Assembly (NCBI GenBank): GCA_023230855.1
Contig: JALNWQ010000026.1
Coordinates: forward strand, 1-31,725
Direction: 5' to 3'
Length of the DNA: 31,725 nt
DNA from: Solirubrobacteraceae bacterium
Lineage (GTDB): Bacteria; Actinomycetota; Thermoleophilia; Solirubrobacterales; Solirubrobacteraceae
Each line of letters begins with the position of its first letter. Within the stretch, counting starts at the first letter, position 1. Of this stretch, positions 14,004 to 20,452 are shown piece by piece. A program made the position numbers and the translations under genes. The notes under the pieces are model-generated. The model saw only the letters and a program-made list of their open reading frames with translations, had not been told where the DNA came from and ran no database searches.

Positions 14004-14345
14004 TCAGCGCCGTACGAGGATGACCACGAGGGCGATCGCGAACGCGATCTGGCCGAAGCTCAGCGCGGTGCCGAGGTTCGCGGCCCCGGCGAGCTCGGCG
14101 ACGAGCGTGCCCCCGGCCATCGCCGCGACGAGCACCGCGACGTTCTCCCACAGCGGGCGGCTGGGCCGGATCGCCTCGGGCGCGTCGTCGCCGTCGCCGG
14201 CAGGCCGCAGGCGACGGGCGAGGCGTCCACCCCGGGCGTCGGCGTCGGTCAGGCGGCGGACCGGAGCCCCCGACCTGCCGCCGGAGGTGGCGGCGCCGTC
14301 GGACCGCCCGTCGCCGTCGCCCACCGGGCGCTCGGCGGCGCTCAT
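14004..14345 (-). CDS. Small two-helix membrane protein
   Basis: 113 residues, unrecognised. The first 65 are charged and disordered in character (Gly, Asp, Arg, Ala). Two membrane segments follow: VAVLVAAMAGGTLVAELAGA (about 68-88) and LSFGQIAFAIALVVILV (about 94-111), ending in RR. Its ATG overlaps the meaB stop (ATGA), so it is translated with meaB. A soluble GTPase coupled to a small membrane protein suggests only shared regulation; no function is claimed. Confidence 0.65.
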   Translation of the reverse strand: MSAAERPVGDGDGRSDGAATSGGRSGAPVRRLTDADARGGRLARRLRPAGDGDDAPEAIRPSRPLWENVAVLVAAMAGGTLVAELAGAANLGTALSFGQIAFAIALVVILVRR

Positions 14346-15325
14346 CGGTCGCCTCCGTCGGGCGCGTCGACGCCGGCGGCGCGCTCCAGCTCCTGCACGA
14401 GGATCGGCACCGCCACATCATCGCCGGTCCGGTCGAGTCGCCGCAGCGCGGCCGTGCGACCGCCGATCGCGCGCAGGCCGCGGTCGCCGTGCTCGACGCG
14501 GAAGTCGTCGACCGCGGTGCGGCGCCGGGCGTCGCGACGCAGGCGCGGGACGTCCCCCGCCGCCCGGTGCGCGTCGAGGACCGCGACGAGCTCGTCGAAC
14601 CCCGTCACCGGCGGGACGGAGCTGACGGCGACGACCTTCGTCGTGCGGTCCCCGACCGAGCGCAGCGCGGCGCGCACGTCGCTGCGGGCGCGCTGGGCGA
14701 TCCGGCCCAGGTCGGCCTTCGTCACGACGAGCACGTCGGGGATCTCCATGATCCCGCTCTTGAGGAACTGCAGCACGTCGCCGGACCCGGGCTGCACGAT
14801 GACCATGATGGTGTCGGCCACGTCGGCGACGTCGGTCTCGGACTGCCCGACCCCGACCGTCTCGACGATGACGACGTCGAACGCGACCGACAGCGCCTGG
14901 GCGGCCGCCCGCGTCGCCCACGCCAGGCCACCCAGGCGGTCCCCGGCCGCCGTCGAGCGGATGAACACCGAGCCGTCGCCGGGGTCGACCTCGATCCGCG
15001 CACGGTCGCCCAGCAGCGAGCCGCCGGTGCGGCGGCTCGACGGGTCGACGGCGAGCACGGCCACCGTCCTGCCCCGGTCGCGGTACTCGCGGACGAGCCG
15101 CCCGAGCAGCGTCGACTTGCCCGCCCCCGGCGGGCCGGTCACGCCGACGACGTGGCCGCGGGGCTCGTGGCCGAGGGCGGCGGGGGAGAGGGCCTCCAGC
15201 AGGACCGCGGTCTCGCGGCGGGCGTCCGGGCGCCGCGTCTCGACGAGGTTGAGCACCGCCGGCGCCGCCGTGAGGTCGCCCCGACGGAGGCGCGCGGCGA
15301 GATCCGATCCGGAGGCGAGCGGCAT
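14342..15325 (-). CDS. meaB: MeaB/ArgK-type GTPase, chaperone of B12-dependent acyl-CoA mutases
   Basis: G3E-family GTPase that loads and protects adenosylcobalamin in methylmalonyl- or ethylmalonyl-CoA mutase. The P-loop GVTGPPGAGKST, the switch stretch DPSSRRTGGSLLGDR, the G3-like ETVGVGQSE and the G4-like TKADL are all present. The C-terminal helices used for dimer formation are also there, and the length (327) is normal. The start at 15325 is preferred because TACGAT (15338-15333) sits 7 nt upstream as a leaderless -10; an ATG at 15334 is possible but lies inside that box. The matching mutase is encoded at 20453-22507 on the same strand but not in the same operon. The next gene overlaps it by 4 nt. 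Confidence 0.95.
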   Translation of the reverse strand: MPLASGSDLAARLRRGDLTAAPAVLNLVETRRPDARRETAVLLEALSPAALGHEPRGHVVGVTGPPGAGKSTLLGRLVREYRDRGRTVAVLAVDPSSRRTGGSLLGDRARIEVDPGDGSVFIRSTAAGDRLGGLAWATRAAAQALSVAFDVVIVETVGVGQSETDVADVADTIMVIVQPGSGDVLQFLKSGIMEIPDVLVVTKADLGRIAQRARSDVRAALRSVGDRTTKVVAVSSVPPVTGFDELVAVLDAHRAAGDVPRLRRDARRRTAVDDFRVEHGDRGLRAIGGRTAALRRLDRTGDDVAVPILVQELERAAGVDAPDGGDR

Positions 15326-15332
15326 CGTGGGC

Positions 15333-15338
15333 ATCGTA
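15333..15338 (-). promoter_or_regulatory. -10 box of meaB (leaderless)
   Basis: TACGAT on the minus strand ends 7 nt before the ATG at 15325. A divergent -10-like box for the membrane-protein gene lies 34 bp away at 15372-15377. Confidence 0.5.
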
Positions 15339-15371
15339 TGAGAGCGCGCCCGCGGGGGCGGTGGGCGCTGT

Positions 15372-15377
15372 TAGCGT
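15372..15377 (+). promoter_or_regulatory. -10 box of the membrane-protein gene
   Basis: TAGCGT ends 10 nt before the GTG at 15388, so transcription would begin at or just before the start codon. Confidence 0.4.
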
Positions 15378-15387
15378 CGACGGCGCC

Positions 15388-17397
15388 GTGCGTCTGCCAG
15401 CCGTCCCGTCGTCCCCGGGGCCGAGCGGCCCTGCCGCGTCCCCGGCCGTCCCGCCCGTCCCGTCCCCCGCCGCCGGCGTCGCCGCGGTCGGTGGCGCGAT
15501 GCTCGGCGTCGGCGCGCTCGCCGGGCTGCTCTGGATCGGCGAGCCGGGGGTCGCGCTCGCCGTCACGCTGCTCGCCCTCGTCGTCGCGGGCGGGGTGGCG
15601 ATCGGCCTCGTCGCCTCGGCTCCCGCCGCCCCGGGGCTCGGCGTCTCGACGCCGACGGACGCGGACCCGCCGCCCGACCCCCACGGCCCCGCCCGGCGCG
15701 TCGCGAGCGGGGCGGCGCTGGCGGTGGCGATCGTCGCGGCGCACCTCGCCGGGATCGTGACCGTCGCGGTGCTCGTCGATCACGGCGAGCGGGTCGTCGT
15801 GGCCGTCCGACTGCTGCTGGCATACGTCCCGCCGTTGCTCGTCGCGGCCGGGGCGCTCGCGCTCGGGAGCCGGGTCGGCGCGGTGGGCGTCGGGTTCGTC
15901 GTGCCGGGCCTCCTCATGGGCGTGGCGCTCGCCTGGGAGGCCGACCCCGGGCCCGCGTCGATCGCGCTGGCCCTGCTCGCGGCCGTCGCCACCGCGGTCG
16001 TCGTCCTGCGACCCTGGCGCGGCGCCGCCGAGCTCGTGCTGACCACGTCGGCGGGCGCGCTCGTCGTGCTGGCGGTCCTGCCGTTCGCGTCGCCGGCGTT
16101 CGCGCTCGCCGTCGGGCCGTTCATGGACGTGCCGCACTCGCCGGTCGGCAACGTCGCCCCCGGCCCGGGACGGGCGCTGCTGCTCGCCGTGGCGCTCGTC
16201 GCCGCGATCCTGCTCGTCGTCGTGGCGGTCGGGCGGCGACGGCCGTGGGACGCAGCGCTGCCCGGCAGCGTGCTCGTCGTCCACGTCGCCGTGCTCGGCG
16301 GCGGCGGGTACATCGCGTCGATCGGTGGCGCCCGGACCGTGGTCGTCGTCGTGGCGCTCGCGGCGCTCGTCGTCGGATTGGCGCTGCTGCTCTGGGACGG
16401 GTCCTCGCGCGTCGTCGACCGGCTCCCGGCCGCGGTCCGCGACGTCGTGCGTCCGTCGGCCGACGGCCCGATCGCGTTCTTCGGCGCCGCGCTCGTCGGG
16501 GTCGCGCTGCAGGCGGTCCCGGTGCTCATGGATCCCGGTCGGGGGCGCGACGCGGCCGCCCTCGTCCTCCTGGGGCTCGCGGCGGCGATCGCCCTGGCGC
16601 TGCGCGGCTCCGCCGGGGCGCTCGTCGCGGGGGCGGTCCTCGTGGGGCTGGGGTTGCAGGACCCGGTCTCGGGCCTGCTCCTCGGCCCGCGGATGCTCTT
16701 CCCGGGGTTGATCGGGGTGCTGGCGGCCGTCGTGGCGACGGGGCTCGTCGCGGGCGCGCTCGTGCGCGCGTGTCCGCGCCCGGGAGTCGTGGCGGCGGCG
16801 GCGTTCGCGATCCTCGGTCCGCTGGCGCGCCTCGTGTCGTGGTGCGTGCGCGAGGGGGACGCGGGCCCGACCGTCGAGCTCCTGCTGCCGCTCTACCTGC
16901 CGATCGGGCTGCTCGTGCTCGGCGCCGGCGTGGCGGCGCTGCTGCTGCCGGGACGGCTCGTCGCCGGCGCGCAGGCGGCGGGGGCGGTGGGCCTGATCGT
17001 GGCGTCCGCGACGACGATGGCCCTGTCGCTCGGCCTGCCGCGGGCCCCGTCGACGATCCCGGGCCTCGTCGAGCTCGCGCCGACGCTACAGCGCGCCGGG
17101 CTGGGGCTCGGCGCGCCGTACGATGCGCTCGCGCTGGTGCTGACGCTCCTCCTCGTCGGCGCGCTCCCGCTGGTGGCGAGCGTGGGTCGTCGTCGGTCGA
17201 TCGCGGTCGGCGCCGCGACGGCCTATGCCGTGATGGTCCTCGTCGGGGGCGCCGCCCCGGCGCTGCAGGAGCACCGGGCGGTCGTGGCGATCCTCGTGCT
17301 GCTCGTCGCGTCGGTCGTCGTGATGCTGGCGGTCGTCGTGGCGCTCGCCGAGGGGCGACGGACGACGACGCAGCCCGCGCCCCGCGGCCTGGGCTGA
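15388..17397 (+). CDS. Large polytopic membrane protein of unknown function
   Basis: 669 residues from GTG 15388 (an in-frame GTG at 15361 would add nine residues but lies upstream of the TAGCGT box). After a Pro-rich start (VRLPAVPSSPGPSGPAASP) the chain is almost entirely hydrophobic. Well over a dozen membrane spans are visible, for example GGAMLGVGALAGLLWIG, VALAVTLLALVVAGGVAIGL, LVPGAVLVGLGLQ-like segments in the middle, and AVVAILVLLVASVVVMLAVV at the end. Charged loops are short, and no ATP-binding, glycosyltransferase or transporter signature is seen. Repeats of Leu/Val/Ala helices could suggest a transporter or flippase, but I do not recognise a family. Ends before a 32-bp tandem repeat and a strong hairpin. 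Confidence 0.75.
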   Translation: MRLPAVPSSPGPSGPAASPAVPPVPSPAAGVAAVGGAMLGVGALAGLLWIGEPGVALAVTLLALVVAGGVAIGLVASAPAAPGLGVSTPTDADPPPDPHGPARRVASGAALAVAIVAAHLAGIVTVAVLVDHGERVVVAVRLLLAYVPPLLVAAGALALGSRVGAVGVGFVVPGLLMGVALAWEADPGPASIALALLAAVATAVVVLRPWRGAAELVLTTSAGALVVLAVLPFASPAFALAVGPFMDVPHSPVGNVAPGPGRALLLAVALVAAILLVVVAVGRRRPWDAALPGSVLVVHVAVLGGGGYIASIGGARTVVVVVALAALVVGLALLLWDGSSRVVDRLPAAVRDVVRPSADGPIAFFGAALVGVALQAVPVLMDPGRGRDAAALVLLGLAAAIALALRGSAGALVAGAVLVGLGLQDPVSGLLLGPRMLFPGLIGVLAAVVATGLVAGALVRACPRPGVVAAAAFAILGPLARLVSWCVREGDAGPTVELLLPLYLPIGLLVLGAGVAALLLPGRLVAGAQAAGAVGLIVASATTMALSLGLPRAPSTIPGLVELAPTLQRAGLGLGAPYDALALVLTLLLVGALPLVASVGRRRSIAVGAATAYAVMVLVGGAAPALQEHRAVVAILVLLVASVVVMLAVVVALAEGRRTTTQPAPRGLG

Positions 17398-17428
17398 GGG
17401 CCGCGGCGTGGGTCGCTCCCTCGCCGGG

Positions 17429-17492
17429 CGACGCCACGTGGCGTCGGGTCATGGTCGCGGCGACGCCACGCGGCGTCGGGTGATGGTCGCGG
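17429..17492. repeat. Two tandem 32-bp repeats, each with a palindrome
   Basis: Units 17429-17460 and 17461-17492 are identical except at two positions (17439/17471 T-C and 17450/17482 C-G). Each contains GACGCCAC followed by GTGGCGTC or GCGGCGTC, the first being a perfect 16-bp palindrome. They lie between the convergent membrane-protein and TetR genes and are followed by another hairpin. Confidence 0.85.
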
Positions 17493-17513
17493 CGCCGGCT
17501 GCGCGCCGGCGCC
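17491..17513. terminator. Strong hairpin between convergent genes
   Basis: A 9-bp perfect stem (GGCGCCGGC / GCCGGCGCC) with a 5-nt loop. It is symmetric enough to serve both the membrane-protein gene and the TetR gene. There is no T-tract. Confidence 0.55.
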
Positions 17514-17543
17514 CGGCTTCGGCGTCGTCGCGCGCCCGGGCCG

Positions 17544-18179
17544 CTACCGGCCCGGCGTGGGGGTGGCGGCCGTGCCCTCGTCGGTCGCCGGCACGACCGA
17601 GCGCCACAGTCGCTCCACGGCCCGCAGGATCGCTTCGTCGCCGGCGCGGGGCGCCTCGAGGTGCTCGGTGAACGCCCGCTCGGTCATCCACACCAGGGCG
17701 TGGGCGAGGGCCTCGGCGTCCTCGTCGGGCAGATCGGGGTCGGCGCTCCGCGCGCGACCGACCGCGTTGTCGATGAACCACGCGTGGAACTCGCGCCAGA
17801 ACGCGGCGACGTCCTCGTCGTACGTCGCCGCCTCGACGACGGCGCGGACCGTCTCGCGGTGGGCGGCGAACGCGTCGAGCACCGCCCGGAGCGTCGTCGG
17901 CAGATCGTCGGTGCGGTCCTGCAGCCACTCCTTGGCGGCCTCCCGCACGTCGACCTCGAGCCGCGCGCCGAGCGCGAGCACGAGCGCCCGCTTGTCGGCG
18001 AAGTACGTGTAGAAGGTCGGTCGCGACACGCTCGCCCGAGCGGAGATGTCGCCGATGCTGAGGCCGGCGAACGCGTGCCCCTCGGCCAGGAGCTCGATGG
18101 TGGCGAGCTCGATGCGCTCCCGGGTCCGGCGGCGCTGCTCGTCCGCCCCTCCGGGCCTGCGCGAGAGGACCGACGGCAT
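17544..18179 (-). CDS. TetR-family transcriptional regulator
   Basis: 211 residues. The N-terminal DNA-binding domain is typical: RRRTRERIELATIELLAEG, then the helix-turn-helix SIGDISARASVSRPTFYTYF and ADKRALVLAL (about 20-75). The C-terminal ligand domain resembles EthR-like members (AVVEAATYDEDVAAFWREF, AHALVWMTERAFTEHL). The start ATG follows a TAGTGT -10 by 6 nt, so the mRNA is probably leaderless. Two near-repeats, TGTCAATCGA and TGTCATCCGA, lie within its own promoter and could be the operator for autoregulation (inference). Its other target is unclear; the deacetylase downstream on the same strand and the Old Yellow Enzyme are candidates by position only. Confidence 0.9.
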   Translation of the reverse strand: MPSVLSRRPGGADEQRRRTRERIELATIELLAEGHAFAGLSIGDISARASVSRPTFYTYFADKRALVLALGARLEVDVREAAKEWLQDRTDDLPTTLRAVLDAFAAHRETVRAVVEAATYDEDVAAFWREFHAWFIDNAVGRARSADPDLPDEDAEALAHALVWMTERAFTEHLEAPRAGDEAILRAVERLWRSVVPATDEGTAATPTPGR

Positions 18180-18185
18180 GGGCCG

Positions 18186-18214
18186 ACACTATCGGATGAC
18201 ACCTTCGATTGACA
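18186..18214 (-). promoter_or_regulatory. Promoter of the TetR gene, with possible operator
   Basis: On the minus strand, TGTCAA (18214-18209) and TAGTGT (18191-18186) are separated by 17 nt, the usual -35/-10 spacing. Six nt then lead to the ATG. Direct near-repeats TGTCAATCGA and TGTCATCCGA, 13 bp apart start to start, lie between and over these boxes. Confidence 0.55.
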
Positions 18215-18263
18215 GAGTGTAAGGCGACGCGGGGTGGTCGCGGCGCGCTCGTGGGTCCCCGCG

Positions 18264-19151
18264 TCAACCCTGCGATCCGCCGAGCAGGTCGTCGATCGTC
18301 ACCGGGGTGAGGTCGCGGTTGCGCAGCGCCTCGAGCATCCGGGGGATCGCCTTGGCGGTGTTGGGGTAGTTGGCGTGCAGCAGCATGATCACCCCGGGCT
18401 TGGCCCAGTGACGGACGGCGTCGACGAGGTAGTCGGTGGTGCGCGGGCTGGAGTCGGCGACCGTGCCCGACCACATGATCACCCGCGTGTAGCCCCGGGA
18501 GCCGAGCACCCGCAGCGTGCCCTCGTGGTAGGCGCCGAACGGCGGGCGCAGCCACGGCCGTCCGGACACGTGGAACGTCTTCTGGATCCAGCGCTCGTTG
18601 CGGTCGACGTCGGCGGCGAGCGCCGCGTCCGACAGCGTCCGCATGTCGGGGTGCGACCACGTGTGGCTGCCGACGGTGACCTGGCCCTCGCGGATCATCC
18701 GCCGGATCCGGGCGGCCTGCGGCTCCCACGACGACGCGTACTGCCCGTTGGGGAACAGCGTGGCGGGCATGCCGGTCCGCCGCAGCGTCCCGACGAGGTC
18801 GGCCACGCACGCCTTGCAGTACCCGTCGTCGAACGTGAACGCGATCTTCCGGCCCTTCGTCGGCCCGCGCTGGACGACCTTCGCGGTCCCCGGCCGCATC
18901 GGCTCGATCCGCAGCTCGCGCAGCGGGGCGCGGACGGGCGTCGGCGCGGTCGCGGTCGTCGTGGGCACCGGGGTGGGGGACCGATCTGCGGCCACCGGCG
19001 TCGCCCCGTCGCCCCCGCCGCCGACGAGCAGCACGGCGACGATCGCCACGACGAGCCCGGCGATCGCGAAGATCGTCCACGGTGGGCGTCGGCCCGCGCG
19101 TGCGGTGGCGCGGTCGGACGGTCGCGGCACGGAGCGGGAAGGGCGCGGCAC
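18264..19151 (-). CDS. Membrane-anchored polysaccharide deacetylase (NodB domain)
   Basis: 295 residues from a GTG 6 nt after TACGAT. A basic start is followed by one membrane helix (WTIFAIAGLVVAIVAVLLV, about 24-43) and a Thr/Pro-rich spacer to about 80, so the catalytic domain lies outside the membrane. The carbohydrate esterase 4 motifs are all present: TFDDGYCKAC (motif 1), SHTWSHPDM (motif 2, metal His pair), RPPFGAYHEG (motif 3) and MLLHANYPNT (motif 5). Such enzymes remove N-acetyl groups from peptidoglycan or other amino-sugar polymers. A CxxC-like pair (CKAC) right after the catalytic Asp pair is somewhat unusual. It is divergent to the Old Yellow Enzyme gene. Confidence 0.9.
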   Translation of the reverse strand: MPRPSRSVPRPSDRATARAGRRPPWTIFAIAGLVVAIVAVLLVGGGGDGATPVAADRSPTPVPTTTATAPTPVRAPLRELRIEPMRPGTAKVVQRGPTKGRKIAFTFDDGYCKACVADLVGTLRRTGMPATLFPNGQYASSWEPQAARIRRMIREGQVTVGSHTWSHPDMRTLSDAALAADVDRNERWIQKTFHVSGRPWLRPPFGAYHEGTLRVLGSRGYTRVIMWSGTVADSSPRTTDYLVDAVRHWAKPGVIMLLHANYPNTAKAIPRMLEALRNRDLTPVTIDDLLGGSQG

Positions 19152-19157
19152 GGCGCC

Positions 19158-19163
19158 ATCGTA
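19158..19163 (-). promoter_or_regulatory. -10 box of the deacetylase gene (leaderless)
   Basis: TACGAT on the minus strand ends 6 nt before the GTG at 19151. Confidence 0.5.
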
Positions 19164-19217
19164 GGCGGGGCCGGGGGCGTCGGCGCGCGCCACGTCGGGG
19201 CCGGCGCGGGCCGTTCG

Positions 19218-19223
19218 TATAGT
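19218..19223 (+). promoter_or_regulatory. -10 box of the Old Yellow Enzyme gene (leaderless)
   Basis: TATAGT ends 6 nt before the GTG at 19230. It is the closest match to TATAAT in the window and decides the start, since no Shine-Dalgarno is present. Confidence 0.6.
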
Positions 19224-19229
19224 GGCCGG

Positions 19230-20336
19230 GTGTCCGCCGACGACTTCGCCGCCCTCCTCGAGCCGCTGACCCTGGGGGCGATCACCGTCCCCAACCGCCT
19301 GCTCATGGCGCCGCTGACGCGCAACCGCGCCGACGCGGACGGCACCCCCAACGCGCTGATGGCCGAGTACTACGCCCAGCGGGCGTCGGCGGGCCTCATC
19401 GTGTCGGAGGCGACCTGGGTGATCCCGCAGGGCAAGCCCTACCCGCGCACGCCGGGCCTGGCCACCGACGCGCACCGCGACGGTTGGCGCACCGTCACCG
19501 ACGCGGTGCACGCCGCCGGTGGCCGGATCGTCGCCCAGCTCTGGCACGGCGGCCGGGTCGGCCATCCCGACACGTCGGGCGAGGAGCTCGTGTCGGCGTC
19601 CGCGGCGCCGTTGGAGCGGCTGACGGTGTTCACCGACACCGAGGCCAAGGCGCCCGTGCCGGCCCCGCGGGCGCTGCGGACCGACGAGCTGCCGGGCGTC
19701 GTCGCCGCCTACGCCGACGCGGCGCGGCGGGCGATCGACGCGGGCTTCGACGGCGTCGAGATCCACGGCGCCAACGGCTACCTGCTCGACCAGTTCCTGT
19801 CGCCGAACGTCAACCTGCGCGACGACGGCTACGGCGGGTCGCCGGAGGGCCGGGCGCGCCTCACGGTCGAGGTCGCCCGTGCGGTGGCGGATGCGATCGG
19901 CGCGGACCGGACCGGCCTGCGGATCTCGCCCGGCAACCCGGCGCACGAGATCGAGATGCCCGACGGCGGGGACGCGCACCGGGCGCTGGCGGACGCGCTG
20001 GCGCCGCTCGGCCTGGCCTACCTGCACGTGCTGCGTCCGCTCGACGGCAACGACCTGACCGCCGAGCTGCGCGAGCGGTACGGGATCCCGCTCCTGCTCA
20101 ACAGCGGGTTCGCGGCCCGCACCGACCGTGACGAGGCGATCGCGATCGTCGACGAGGGCCTGGCCGACGCGGTCGCCGTGGGCCGCGCGTGGATCGGCAA
20201 CCCGGACCTGCTGGAGCGCTGGTCGACCGACGCCCCCACGACCCACGCCGACGCCAAGCTCTTCTACGCCGAGGGCCCGCGGGGCTACGTCGACTACCCG
20301 ACCCTCGCCGAGGAGGACGACGAGGCGGCCGCCTGA
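19230..20336 (+). CDS. Old Yellow Enzyme family NAD(P)H:flavin oxidoreductase
   Basis: FMN enzyme that reduces activated C=C bonds of enones, or nitro groups. The 368-residue TIM barrel is complete: LTLGAITVPNRLLMAPLTRN at the start, VAQLWHGGRVGHP, the substrate-binding pair His179 and Asn182 in EIHGANGYLLDQFLSP, NLRDDGYGGSPEGRARL, and the FMN-phosphate end NSGFAARTDRDEA and DAVAVGRAWIGNPDL. The features fit the classical NemA/OYE1-like group rather than the YqjM group. The GTG start is set by TATAGT 6 nt upstream. It ends at hairpins shared with the convergent mutase gene. The physiological substrate is unknown. Confidence 0.93.
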   Translation: MSADDFAALLEPLTLGAITVPNRLLMAPLTRNRADADGTPNALMAEYYAQRASAGLIVSEATWVIPQGKPYPRTPGLATDAHRDGWRTVTDAVHAAGGRIVAQLWHGGRVGHPDTSGEELVSASAAPLERLTVFTDTEAKAPVPAPRALRTDELPGVVAAYADAARRAIDAGFDGVEIHGANGYLLDQFLSPNVNLRDDGYGGSPEGRARLTVEVARAVADAIGADRTGLRISPGNPAHEIEMPDGGDAHRALADALAPLGLAYLHVLRPLDGNDLTAELRERYGIPLLLNSGFAARTDRDEAIAIVDEGLADAVAVGRAWIGNPDLLERWSTDAPTTHADAKLFYAEGPRGYVDYPTLAEEDDEAAA

Positions 20337-20369
20337 CGCCGGGGCCGTGCGGGCCCGGGGCGCGCCCCC

Positions 20370-20392
20370 CCCGTCCGCACGTGCCGGACGGG
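20370..20392. terminator. Hairpin between convergent genes (first)
   Basis: An 8-bp perfect stem (CCCGTCCG / CGGACGGG) with a 7-nt loop, 34 nt after the Old Yellow Enzyme stop. Confidence 0.5.
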
Positions 20393-20399
20393 CGGTTCG

Positions 20400-20436
20400 G
20401 CGCCTCCGGGCCCGACGTCACGACGCCGGGAGGCGC
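20400..20436. terminator. Hairpin between convergent genes (second)
   Basis: GCGCCTCC pairs with GGAGGCGC across a 21-nt loop region, just outside the mutase stop. It may act with the preceding hairpin as a bidirectional terminator. Confidence 0.4.
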
Positions 20437-20452
20437 GCCTCCTACGGCGCCG

